NCBI RefSeq assembly: GCF_052068095.1
Contig: NZ_JBQHDG010000022.1
Location: 124,001 to 188,000, forward strand
Length of the DNA: 64,000 nucleotides
Direction: 5' to 3'
DNA from: Phytohabitans sp052068095
GTDB taxonomy: Bacteria; Actinomycetota; Actinomycetes; Mycobacteriales; Micromonosporaceae
The notes beneath the pieces were generated by a model. It saw nothing but the letters and a program-made list of their open reading frames with translations. It had not been told where the DNA came from and made no database searches. Each line of letters starts with the position of its first letter. Positions within the stretch are counted from its first letter, which is position 1. Made by a program: the position numbers and the translations under genes. Below are positions 48,937-57,203 of the stretch, in pieces.

Positions 48937-51695
48937 TGGACCGGGGGTTGGCTGGTGTAGACGGTCGGGTCGCCCTGGACGATCCAGACCTCCGGTGTGT
49001 TGATCGGCAGGAACGAGCGGTCGCCGCCCGGCTCGCGGGTGTCTGGCACCGAGTCCCCGGCGGGCAGGTGCATGATGAAGTTGACCGGCTGGGTGTCCTG
49101 GACGAGTGGGATGTCGTACTCGGCCCAGCCGCCCTCGACGCGGGTCCATGGCCACGGGTTGTCCCAGGCGATCTGGCCGAGCGTCGCCGGGTCGACGGCG
49201 TCGCCCCACATGTGCAGGCCCCAGCCCGTTTGCTGGTCGCCGTAGTCGCCGGCCGGGCGGAAGTAGTGCAGCGTCGCGACCGTCGCTTGTGGACCGGCGG
49301 CGCGTACGCGGCGCACCGGGCTGGTCGCCGTGGTGCCGTCCGGCTCGCGCACCGTGGCCCGGTACTCGATGGGGGTGTCGGACGCGAGATCGGCCGGGAG
49401 CGCGTCGAAGACGGTGTAGGCCGGTGAGCTGGCGTCGCTGCCGATCGGGGTCCAGGCGCCGGCGGCGACGCGGCGCTCGAAGGAGACGGTGTGGGTGGCG
49501 CGTTCCGGGTCGACGACCGCGCGGACCTCGACCGTGCCACGGACACGGCTGCCTTCGCTCGGCGCCTCGATCGACACCAGCGGGGTCGGCACGGACGCGG
49601 CGCGTGACGCGCTCGTCGCGGTGTGGCCGCGGTTGTCGAGGACCACGGCCTTGTACCGCACCGGAGTGCCCGCGCGCAGGCCGCTCACGTCGTGGAACAC
49701 CTGGTACGGCGGGTTGTCGTCGACGCCGACCGGGCGCCACGAGCCGTTGCCGACCTGCGCGTAGAAGGAGACCTCGTAGAACGAGGAGCCGGCCACGCCG
49801 GCGGTGACGTGGATGCGGCCGCGGGCGCCCTCGGCCGCCGTGGCGCCGGTGATGCTCACCGCGGGCGCGGCCTTGGAGCCGGGGACGCGGCCGTCGAGCG
49901 CGTAGACCACAGTGGACAGCGGGGGCACCGTGAGGGTGAGCTTGCCGTCCGATGTGGACTTGACGCGGGCCGGGCCGCCGCCGTACAGGCGGTGGAAGCC
50001 GCGCTTGGCCGCGTAGGTGGGGATCGCCGCGGTCTGCGCCTGCTCGCTGTTGTTGAGGGCCACGACGTACTCGCGCTGCTCGTGCCGGTCGAGCCGGGAG
50101 AAGGCGTAGACGCCGGGGCCGCCGGCGGCGTAGCGGTGCACCTGCGCGCCGTCGCGCAGCGCCGGGTGCGCGCGGGTCAGCGCGGCGAGCCCCCGGATCG
50201 ACTGGTACAGCGGATGGCCGCTGACGAAGTTGTCCTGCGCGTGGGTGGCGGCGGTGCCGAGCAGGTCGTCGTCGAGATAGTCCGGCACCTGGCTGGCGAA
50301 CATGGTCTGGCGGGCGTTCTGGTCGCCGCCCGGGCCGGTGAAGCCCTGCTCGTCGCCGTAGTAGACGACCGGGTTGCCGCGGCTGAAGTACATCAGCTCG
50401 TGCGCGAGCCGGTCGCGGCTCAGCCATTCGGCGTCGCCGGCGGCGGGGTTGTCGGCGGTGACGAAGTGGCCGATGCGGCCCATGTCATGGTTGCCGAGGA
50501 ACGTGGGCAGTTGGTACACGTTGGAGTCGGCGTCGGTGTACCAGTCGTCGCCGGCGAAGAACGTGGCGAGCTGGCCGGCCGACTGGCCGCGCGAGGCGAA
50601 GCCGCGGGCCGCGTCCTGAAACGGGAAGTCGAGCACCGCCTGCATCTTGTCGGCGGTGGTGAAGTGCGACGTGAAGCTCTTGGTCGTGTCGAAGACCTCG
50701 CCGAACATGAAGAACTCGCGCTTGCCCTGAGCGCGCGCGTAGTCGAGCACCTCGGGGCCGAACTCCTGCCAGAACTCGTCGTCGACGTGCTTCATCGTGT
50801 CGATGCGGAAGCCGTCGACGCCGAAGTCGCGGATCCACGCCTTGTAGACGTCGATCATTCCGGCGACCACGCGCGGGTGCTCGGTGAAGAGGTCGTCGAG
50901 GCCGAAGAAGTCGCCGTAGTACGAGTTTTCACCGACAAACGTGGTGTCGCCGCGGTTGTGGTAGAGCGTCACGTCGTTGAGCCACGCCGGCACCTTCAGG
51001 TTTTGCTCGGCGGGGTCGAGCACCGGCGTGTACGGAAACGATGTGGTGGGGCTGAGCGGCGGGAAGGAGGCCTTGCCGGCGAAGTCGCGGTCGTCGAAGG
51101 GCGCGCCGGCGGCGGTGCGGTAGGGGACCGCGTCCTTGGACACGTAGCCGCGGCGGGCGCCGCCCTCGTATCCGATCACGTCGGCGGTGTGGTTGGTGAT
51201 GATGTCGAAGTAGACCTTCATGCCCCGCTCGTGCGCGGCGTCGATCAGCGCGCGCAGGTCCGCGTTGCTGCCCAGGTGAGGGTCGATCTGGGTGAAATCG
51301 GTGATCCAGTAGCCGTGGTAGCCGGCGGACGGGCCGTCTTCGAGCTGCACGGCCTTGTTCTTGAAGCTCGGCGTCAGCCAGATCGACGTGGTGCCCAGGC
51401 CGCGGATGTAGTCGATGCGGGAGAGCAGGCCCTTGAGGTCGCCGCCGTTGTAGAAGCCCTTCTTCGTCGGGTCGAAGCCGGAGACCAGCGGGTCGGAGCC
51501 GAGCCCACCCTGGTCGTTGCTCGGGTCGCCGTTGGCGAACCGGTCGGCCATGACGAAGTAGAACGACTCGTCGGTGACCGGCGAACGCAACGAGTGCAAC
51601 CCGGACAAGCCCCGGTCACCGGCCACGGCCGGGGTCGCCAGCCCGAGTGTGGCGAGGATGGCGGCGAAGGCCGCGAGGACGCGACGGACGGACAT
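48933..51695 (-). CDS. secreted GH13 alpha-amylase with C-terminal pullulanase-associated domain
   Basis: It has 920 residues from ATG 51695 (GGGGGG 5 nt upstream). The signal peptide is VLAAFAAILATLGLATPAVA. The GH13 barrel carries the nucleophile in GVDGFRIDTMKH, the acid in FFMFGEVFDT and the third acid in LPTFLGNHDMGRIGH, with GYHGYWITDFTQIDPHLG early in the barrel. A C-terminal amylase beta domain is followed by two Ig/FN3-like modules (about 590-800) and a last ~110 residues matching a CBM41/PUD glucan-binding domain (HYFRPAGDYGDQQTGWGLHM, PGGDRSFLP, EVWIVQGDPTVYTSQ). It would hydrolyse starch or glycogen outside the cell. PUD domains are usually N-terminal in pullulanases, so the position is notable. 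Confidence 0.93.
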   Translation of the reverse strand: MSVRRVLAAFAAILATLGLATPAVAGDRGLSGLHSLRSPVTDESFYFVMADRFANGDPSNDQGGLGSDPLVSGFDPTKKGFYNGGDLKGLLSRIDYIRGLGTTSIWLTPSFKNKAVQLEDGPSAGYHGYWITDFTQIDPHLGSNADLRALIDAAHERGMKVYFDIITNHTADVIGYEGGARRGYVSKDAVPYRTAAGAPFDDRDFAGKASFPPLSPTTSFPYTPVLDPAEQNLKVPAWLNDVTLYHNRGDTTFVGENSYYGDFFGLDDLFTEHPRVVAGMIDVYKAWIRDFGVDGFRIDTMKHVDDEFWQEFGPEVLDYARAQGKREFFMFGEVFDTTKSFTSHFTTADKMQAVLDFPFQDAARGFASRGQSAGQLATFFAGDDWYTDADSNVYQLPTFLGNHDMGRIGHFVTADNPAAGDAEWLSRDRLAHELMYFSRGNPVVYYGDEQGFTGPGGDQNARQTMFASQVPDYLDDDLLGTAATHAQDNFVSGHPLYQSIRGLAALTRAHPALRDGAQVHRYAAGGPGVYAFSRLDRHEQREYVVALNNSEQAQTAAIPTYAAKRGFHRLYGGGPARVKSTSDGKLTLTVPPLSTVVYALDGRVPGSKAAPAVSITGATAAEGARGRIHVTAGVAGSSFYEVSFYAQVGNGSWRPVGVDDNPPYQVFHDVSGLRAGTPVRYKAVVLDNRGHTATSASRAASVPTPLVSIEAPSEGSRVRGTVEVRAVVDPERATHTVSFERRVAAGAWTPIGSDASSPAYTVFDALPADLASDTPIEYRATVREPDGTTATSPVRRVRAAGPQATVATLHYFRPAGDYGDQQTGWGLHMWGDAVDPATLGQIAWDNPWPWTRVEGGWAEYDIPLVQDTQPVNFIMHLPAGDSVPDTREPGGDRSFLPINTPEVWIVQGDPTVYTSQPPVQ

Positions 51696-51793
51696 GCTGG
51701 CCCCCCACAATCGACATTGACTGCCGGCATCGTCTCCGGGGACGTTACGCCCTCGAAACTTCGGCCGGACTCACCCCTTCGTCCACTCGGGCG

Positions 51794-51950
51794 AAATTTT
51801 GAGCTACCGCGACCTCCGTCGTGGTCCAGACCGTCGCTCCCGCGGCCTCACCCGTCCGCCGCTGGTCGCGCCCACCCCAGGCCGCCTGCGGCGGGTTGGG
51901 TTCGGTCTTGTCCCGCGGGCCCGCCGGCCCGCGGGAGCATACGGCCGGTA
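51794..51950 (+). repeat. intergenic repeat family, copy E
   Basis: The 283-bp gap 51696-51978 holds this copy and no gene. It has TTTTGAGCTACCGCGACCTC, CGTCGTGGTCCAGACC, GCTCCCGCGGCCTCACCCGT and GCCGCTGGTCGCGCCCACCC, then a right end GGCCCGCGGGAGCATACGG shared with copy C. The terminal GTAGCTCAAAT of copy C is degenerate here (GGTAAC). Confidence 0.75.
51911..51936. terminator. hairpin downstream of the MarR gene
   Basis: TCCCGCGGGCC-CGCC-GGCCCGCGGGA forms an 11-bp perfect stem 43 bp after the marR-type stop (minus strand), inside repeat copy E. It is a plausible factor-independent terminator without U-tract. Confidence 0.45.
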
Positions 51951-51978
51951 ACTGGCGCGGACGCGGGCAAATATGTCG

Positions 51979-52485
51979 CTAAAGGTTTTCGTAGGGCCGG
52001 AGCAGGTGCCGGAGCGTGCCGGCGAGGGCGTCGCGCTGGCGGCGGTCGAGCGGGTCGAGGAAGCGCTCGTCGGCGGCGAGCACCGCGCCGAGGGCGCGCT
52101 CGGCGAGGCGCTCGCCCCGCGTGGTGAGCCGCACCCGCACCGCGCGGCGGTCGGCGGCGTCCGGGGTGCGCTCGACCAGCCCGGCGGCTTCCAGCCGGTT
52201 GAGGCGGGCGGTCATCGCGCCGGACGTGATCAGTGAGGAGCGCGCCAGGTCGGTGGGGTTGGTGCCGCCGGGGTCGGCGCGGCGGCGCAGCGTGTTGATC
52301 ACGTCGAAGTCGGCGAAGCTCAGGTCGAACGCGGCCAGCGCGGCCAGGATCTCGCGCTCGCAGTGCTGCGCGCACAGCAGCAGGCGGCCGACCACCTCGA
52401 GCGGGCTGGCGTCGAGCCCCGGGTCGCGCGCCGACCAGGCCGCCACGATGCGGTCGACGGAGTCGGTGGGTGTCACATGCGCCAC
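51979..52485 (-). CDS. MarR-family transcriptional regulator
   Basis: This is a 168-residue protein; GTG 52485 has AAGG 4 nt upstream. The winged helix reads LSFADFDVINTLRRRADPGG, NPTDLARSSLITSGAMTARL, NRLEAAGLVERTPDAADRRA, with the wing VRVRLTTRGERLAERA. It is divergent from the DUF6506-like/LLM pair, 70 bp apart, and probably represses it; the gap holds GTAAAG/CTTTAC arms at 52496-52523. Confidence 0.92.
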   Translation of the reverse strand: MAHVTPTDSVDRIVAAWSARDPGLDASPLEVVGRLLLCAQHCEREILAALAAFDLSFADFDVINTLRRRADPGGTNPTDLARSSLITSGAMTARLNRLEAAGLVERTPDAADRRAVRVRLTTRGERLAERALGAVLAADERFLDPLDRRQRDALAGTLRHLLRPYENL

Positions 52486-52555
52486 GGTACCTTGCCGTAA
52501 AGCTTTCCGCCTAAGTATCTTTACACCAAGCTATCTAGGAGAACGGGGAGTACCG

Positions 52556-53137
52556 ATGTCCTACGACGAAGCGTTCCTCTTCCTGCACCCGGCCGCCGAC
52601 CCGAGCGCCGACCGGGTCGCCCTCGAGCACAGCGGCGGGCGCACCCTGCTCGCGTGGGCGCCCGACGTGCCGGCCGCGGCCCGCGTCGCGGCCGAGCTGG
52701 CCGACCAGGGCGTGCGGCTGATCGAGCTCTACCGTGGCTTCGACCTGGCCGGCGCCGCCCAGGTCATCGAGGCCGTAGGCGGGCGCGCGCCGGTCGGCCT
52801 GGCGGGCACCGGCCGGCCCGGTGGCCGCAGCTGGGCGACGATCTACACCGACGACAACGCCGACCCGGAGGGCGTGCACGTGGTCCAGGAGCACCGCGAC
52901 GGCAGCCGCACCACGGTCGTCGGCGCGCCGGAGGCCACGATCCCGGCGGTGGCGGCCGCGCTGGTCCGCTCGGGCGTCGAGGTGGTCGAGGTGTGCGGCG
53001 GCACGCCGCTGACGACGGCCGCCCAGGTCGCCGCCGCGGTCGGCGACGCGGCGCCGGTCGGCCTCGTCACCTGGCCGTTCGAGTCGATCGACGGCGCGGT
53101 CGCGTTCAAGGCGGCGTTCGAGTCGAGCCGGCCGTGA
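52556..53137 (+). CDS. protein with two DUF6506-like repeats
   Basis: This is a 193-residue protein from ATG 52556 (GGGGAG 5 nt upstream). It consists of two similar ~95-residue halves: each has an acidic strand start (EAFLFLHPAADPSADRV and WATIYTDDNADPEGVHV), a helix (AAARVAAELADQGVRLIEL and AVAAALVRSGVEVVEVCGG) and an end of the form AAQVxxAVGxxAPVGL. Single-domain DUF6506 proteins are about 100 residues, so this looks like an internal duplication. Function is unknown. Its stop overlaps the LLM gene (GTGA). Confidence 0.75.
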   Translation: MSYDEAFLFLHPAADPSADRVALEHSGGRTLLAWAPDVPAAARVAAELADQGVRLIELYRGFDLAGAAQVIEAVGGRAPVGLAGTGRPGGRSWATIYTDDNADPEGVHVVQEHRDGSRTTVVGAPEATIPAVAAALVRSGVEVVEVCGGTPLTTAAQVAAAVGDAAPVGLVTWPFESIDGAVAFKAAFESSRP

Positions 53138-53979
53138 GCCTCTTCGGCGCGGCGCTGCCCGCCTCCCGTCACCGCCTCGGCGAAACGCTCGAGGCGGCGC
53201 GGACCGCGGAGGAGCTCGGCGCCGACCTTGTCACGGTCGCCGACCACCCGTACCTGCCGGACGAGCTGGAGACGCCCGCGCTGCTCGGGCTGCTGGCCGG
53301 GCACACCGAGCGCGTGCTGCTCGCGCCCAACGTCACGCCCCTCGCCCTGCGGCCACCGGCGCTGCTCGCCAAGACGGCGGCCACACTCCAGGTGATCAGC
53401 GGCGGGCGTTTCGTGCTCGGGCTTGGCGCGGGCGGCGCGGACGAGCGCGCGGTCGGCTTCGGTGGGCGGCCGCCGAGCGTGGCCGCCCTCGACGAGGCGG
53501 TCCCGCTCATCCGCCGGCTGTGGAGCGGCGCGCCGGTCGACCACGAGGGGCCGCACTTCCGGCTGGTCCAGGCCGAGGTCGCCGCGCCGCCGCGGCCGGT
53601 GCCGATCTGGGTCGGCGCCTTCAAGCCACGGATGCTCGCGCTCACCGGCCGGCACGCCGACGGCTGGCTGCCCACCAACGCGTACCTGGACCTGGCGGAC
53701 GTACCCGAGATGCAACGCCGCGTCGACCGGGCAGCGACCGACGCCGGGCGCGACCCCGCGGAGATCCGGCGCGTCTTCAACGTGATGGGCACGATCTCCG
53801 ACGAGATCCCACCGCGCAACGACCGCAAGCTCAACGGGCCGGTCCAGCAATGGGTGACCGCACTGCGCGACTACCGTGCCCGGCTTCGCTTCGACTCGAT
53901 CGTCTTCTGGCCCGTGCGCGGCGACGTCCGTGACCAGGTGCGCCGCTTCTTCGAAGAGGTCCGCCCTCACCTCATCTGA
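53134..53979 (+). CDS. F420/FMN-dependent LLM-class oxidoreductase
   Basis: This is a 281-residue protein coupled to the preceding gene by GTGA. The luciferase-like barrel is shown by AARTAEELGADLVTVADHPY, VLLAPNVTPLALRPPALLAK, LQVISGGRFVLGLGAGG and VPIWVGAFKPRMLALTGRHA DGW. In actinobacteria most such proteins use F420. The substrate is unknown; pairing with the DUF6506-like protein and a divergent MarR suggests an inducible detoxification or redox function. Confidence 0.9.
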   Translation: MSLFGAALPASRHRLGETLEAARTAEELGADLVTVADHPYLPDELETPALLGLLAGHTERVLLAPNVTPLALRPPALLAKTAATLQVISGGRFVLGLGAGGADERAVGFGGRPPSVAALDEAVPLIRRLWSGAPVDHEGPHFRLVQAEVAAPPRPVPIWVGAFKPRMLALTGRHADGWLPTNAYLDLADVPEMQRRVDRAATDAGRDPAEIRRVFNVMGTISDEIPPRNDRKLNGPVQQWVTALRDYRARLRFDSIVFWPVRGDVRDQVRRFFEEVRPHLI

Positions 53980-53988
53980 CGGCAGGAC

Positions 53989-55230
53989 CTAGTTGGCGGT
54001 GGCGGTGGCCAGGCCGCGGCGGCCGGGGTAGGGGATCAGGTTGTCGGGCTCGAGGGCGGACGACGTGCCGTACCTGTCGTCGCTGGCGGACAGGGACGAC
54101 GACGATTCGCCGTGCAGGTAGCGGCCGTAGGAGAGCATGCCCTCGACGAGCAGGCGCACGTCCTGCTGGGGGCGTACGACGAAGCGCAGGAACTGGCTGG
54201 TCATGCCGAGCTTGTTGCCGCACTCGCGGACGAAGAGGCCGTGCCGGGACAGCAGGTAGTCGCGCAGGTCGACGCCGCTCCAGCCGGGCGGGAGCTTGAC
54301 CAGCAGGAAGTTGCCCTGCGACGGGAAGACGGTCAGGCCGGGCACGCGGCCCAGCTCGTCGGCCATCGTGTACCTGTCGCGGGCGAGCAGGCGCAGGCTC
54401 TCCCGGTACTCGGTCTCGTAGTCCTGGATCATGTGGACGACGGTCTCGGCGAGCGAGTTGAGGTTCCACTTCGGCAGGACTTTCGCGATCTTGCCGGCGA
54501 TCTGCGGGTTGGCCACCAGGTAGCCGAAGCGGATGCCGTGCAGGCCGAAGTTCTTGCCCAGGCTCTTGAGCACCACCACGTTGGGGCGGATGGCCGCGTC
54601 CGGCGCGATCGACGGCTGGCGTTCGGCCTCGACGAAGTCGATGAACGACTCGTCGACCACCACCAGGTCGAGGTCGGTGAGCGCGTCGACGAAGCGCAGC
54701 ACCTCGCGGCGGGGCAAGAAGCCGCCGTCCGGGTTGTTGGGGTTGCAGATCACCGCCACACGGGAGCCGCGGCTGCGGATGAACGCGACGTACTCCTCCA
54801 GGTCCAGCGCGTACCCGTCGGCCTCCTGGAGCGGAAACATGTCGACCCGCTTGCCCGTCTCCAGCGGCTGGTCGGTCCAGCGGCCGAAGGTGGGGATCGG
54901 GATCGCGATGCTCTCCTTGACCATCAGGTGGTCGAGCCAGGTGATCAGCTCGGTGGAGCCGTTGGCCATCGCGACCGTCTTCTGATGCAGGCCGAGCACG
55001 CTGCACAGCTTGTTGGTGATGTCGGCGGAGTCGCTCGGGTAGTACTTGAGGATCGACTCCAGGTTTTGCGCAAGCGCGGCGAACATGTCCGGCGTGGGGA
55101 AGTACGGGTTGCAGGGGATGCAGAAGTCGACGATCGGTGTGCCATCGCCCATGCTGCGGCTGAGCGCGAAGACCGACGGGCTGTGTGCCCCGGTGCGCAG
55201 CAGACCAAGGTCGACGTTTCCGTGTCGCAC
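53989..55230 (-). CDS. class I/II PLP-dependent aminotransferase (HisC/CobD-like)
   Basis: This is a 413-residue protein; GTG 55230 has GGAGG 4 nt upstream. PLP-fold features are ANGSTELITWLDHLM, the substrate-loop VICNPNNPDGGF, VVVDESFIDF with the pyridine-N Asp, and the Schiff-base Lys in LKSLGKNFGLHGIRFGYLVA. A late Arg (FLRFVVRP) binds the carboxylate. Its closest look is to histidinol-phosphate aminotransferase or threonine-phosphate decarboxylase; the genome context does not decide. A disordered Ser-rich tail (GESSSSLSASDDRYG) is unusual. The end lies 9 bp from the convergent LLM stop. Confidence 0.9.
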   Translation of the reverse strand: MRHGNVDLGLLRTGAHSPSVFALSRSMGDGTPIVDFCIPCNPYFPTPDMFAALAQNLESILKYYPSDSADITNKLCSVLGLHQKTVAMANGSTELITWLDHLMVKESIAIPIPTFGRWTDQPLETGKRVDMFPLQEADGYALDLEEYVAFIRSRGSRVAVICNPNNPDGGFLPRREVLRFVDALTDLDLVVVDESFIDFVEAERQPSIAPDAAIRPNVVVLKSLGKNFGLHGIRFGYLVANPQIAGKIAKVLPKWNLNSLAETVVHMIQDYETEYRESLRLLARDRYTMADELGRVPGLTVFPSQGNFLLVKLPPGWSGVDLRDYLLSRHGLFVRECGNKLGMTSQFLRFVVRPQQDVRLLVEGMLSYGRYLHGESSSSLSASDDRYGTSSALEPDNLIPYPGRRGLATATAN

Positions 55231-55332
55231 GGTGCCTCCAACTGTGGGGTGTCGTGGGGCGGTACGGGCCGGCCCGTGGCGGAGTTCGATCCCACAGAAA
55301 GGCTTAAGACGGACCTAACTACTCTCCGAGCT

Positions 55333-56181
55333 ATGGATGAGCTTGAGTTCTACCGGCGGCACAGCGCGCTGACCGACCCGGGCGCCAAGCGGCACCTCTT
55401 CGCCGGCCTGCCCGCTGACCTGCACGGGTTGCTCCAGGTCGTCGGCGGTGTGGTCATCCATCGCGACCAGACCTGGCGGTGGGGTTTCACGCTCCCGGCG
55501 GAGCGCCACGACGAGGCCAACACCCGGAGCGTGGCGGCGATCCTCGACCGGCTCGGTTCGCTCGACGAGCGCCCGCCGGAGGAGCGGTTCGCCGGCACGT
55601 GCCGCGACTTCGCGGTGCTGCTCTGCGCCATGCTGCGCGAGGTGGGCGTGCCGGCGCGGGCACGGGCGGGGTTCGCCGGCTACTTCGCCGAGGACTTCTT
55701 CGACGACCACTGGGTGGTGGAGATCTGGGCTGGCGACGGCGGCTGGCGGCTTGTCGACGCGCAGCTGGGCAGCGCGCCCAAGGGCACGTACGACGAGCGC
55801 GACGTCGACCCGTTCGACGTGTCGCGGGACGGGTTCCTGGTCGGCGGCCAGGCCTGGCAAGAGTGCCGCGCCGGGCGCCGCGACCCGGCCCAGGTGGGCG
55901 TGCGGGCCGCGGGGCTGACCGGCATGTGGGAGGTGCAGGGCAACGTGCTGCGCGACCTGGCCAGCCTCAACCGGGTGGAGATGCTGCCCTGGGACAACTG
56001 GGGCCTCATCCCGGTCCACTACGACGGCCTGGCGCCGGCCGACCTCGGCCTGCTCGACCGGGTGGCGGCGGTCAGCGCGGCCGGCGGCCCGCTGGAGCGG
56101 GCCACCGAGGCCTACGCCTGGGATCCACGCCTGCCGGCGCCGGCCGACCTCGCCGGCGACGCCGACCGTGACCAACTGTGA
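55333..56181 (+). CDS. transglutaminase-like protein
   Basis: It has 282 residues from ATG 55333; only a weak RBS (CCGAG). The papain-like triad of transglutaminase-core proteins is visible: Cys in GTCRDFAVLLCAMLREVGVP, His in DDHWVVEIW and Asp in WRLVDAQLG. The C-terminal part (QGNVLRDLASLNRVEMLPWD, NWGL) is shared by a group of bacterial proteins of unknown function with this core. It could be a protease or peptidase rather than a cross-linking enzyme. It is divergent from the aminotransferase with a 102-bp gap and convergent with the CBM2 gene. Confidence 0.88.
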   Translation: MDELEFYRRHSALTDPGAKRHLFAGLPADLHGLLQVVGGVVIHRDQTWRWGFTLPAERHDEANTRSVAAILDRLGSLDERPPEERFAGTCRDFAVLLCAMLREVGVPARARAGFAGYFAEDFFDDHWVVEIWAGDGGWRLVDAQLGSAPKGTYDERDVDPFDVSRDGFLVGGQAWQECRAGRRDPAQVGVRAAGLTGMWEVQGNVLRDLASLNRVEMLPWDNWGLIPVHYDGLAPADLGLLDRVAAVSAAGGPLERATEAYAWDPRLPAPADLAGDADRDQL

Positions 56182-56187
56182 ACCCCT

Positions 56188-57129
56188 CTATATAGCGAGA
56201 GTTACCTCGGTCATGGGGGAGAACCGGCGCATGGTGTCGTAGGCGCGCACGCCCACCTTGTGGACCCCGGATCCGCTGTACGGCACGTAGGACTTGGTGT
56301 TGCCGACGGTCGTGACCAGGACGTCGTCGAGGTAGACCTCGTAACCGAGGACGACGACGTCGTCCCAGGAGGGTGCCCAGCTGACCGGCAGGTACCCCTG
56401 AAGTGGGGCGGCGAGCCGCAGGTCGAGGGGTGCGGCGGGTGCGGTGGTGTCACCGTGCCCGAGGATGAAGCACGCGCCCGGGGAGGCGTTGCCCGCCGCG
56501 TCGACCGCGCGGACGCAGCGGGAGCCGTCGGCCGGCGTCAGGCTCGGCAGCGAGATGCTGGTGGAAGTCGTCGTGTAGATGGTGATCCCGCTCGAGCTGA
56601 ACACCTCGTACCCCACGACCGCGGTGTCGTCCACGGACGGATCCCAGCTGAGCAGCACACCGGAGGGTGGCAGCGGGGCGCTTCGCAGCACCGGCGTGCT
56701 CGGCGGGGTGACGTCCAGCGGCGGCGGGCCGGCGCAGGGCTCGGCGTTGACCGTGCAGTTGGCCGGGTCGCCGGTGCCGCGGACGCGGAAGCCGAAGCTT
56801 GTCGAGGCGCCCGGCGCGAGGTCGCCGTTGCGGCGGAGATTCGCGAACGTGTAGTGGCCGCCGGATCGGGTCAGCCGCGCGTCCCAGGCGTCGGCCACGG
56901 AGGTGCCGTCCGGCAGGTCGAACTCGACCCGCCAGGACGTGATGGCGGCCGGCCCGGGGTTGCGCACGGTCACCTTGCCGACGTAGCCGGTGGACCACTC
57001 CCGTTGCTTGACCACGTCGGCGGTGGCCGCCCGCGCGGCCGTGGGGACGAACGCGATCGAGGCGATCCCCGCGACCACCGCCGCGGCGAGGCGGGCAGGT
57101 CGTACCAGCCGCGCATTAAATAGGCCCAT
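56188..57129 (-). CDS. secreted CBM2-like protein with two FN3 domains
   Basis: It has 313 residues from ATG 57129; no RBS is seen, but TACCAT 8 nt upstream could serve a leaderless mRNA. The signal peptide is LAAAVVAGIASIAFVPTAAR-A. Residues about 40-135 show a cellulose-binding CBM2 pattern (WSTGYVGKVTVRNPGPAAIT, SWRVEFDLPDG, DLAPGASTSFGFRVRGTG) with paired Cys; two of the usual surface Trp are present and the third position is Arg. Two FN3 domains follow. There is no catalytic domain. It lies 74 bp after the GH9 cellulase gene on the same strand, so it may help that enzyme bind cellulose. Confidence 0.82.
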   Translation of the reverse strand: MGLFNARLVRPARLAAAVVAGIASIAFVPTAARAATADVVKQREWSTGYVGKVTVRNPGPAAITSWRVEFDLPDGTSVADAWDARLTRSGGHYTFANLRRNGDLAPGASTSFGFRVRGTGDPANCTVNAEPCAGPPPLDVTPPSTPVLRSAPLPPSGVLLSWDPSVDDTAVVGYEVFSSSGITIYTTTSTSISLPSLTPADGSRCVRAVDAAGNASPGACFILGHGDTTAPAAPLDLRLAAPLQGYLPVSWAPSWDDVVVLGYEVYLDDVLVTTVGNTKSYVPYSGSGVHKVGVRAYDTMRRFSPMTEVTLAI

Positions 57130-57203
57130 GTCAATTGATGGTAGGTGCCGGCGCGGACGCCCCACCAGGGGTTGGCATTGCGTGTTGGCGCAAGGGTTTC
57201 CGG

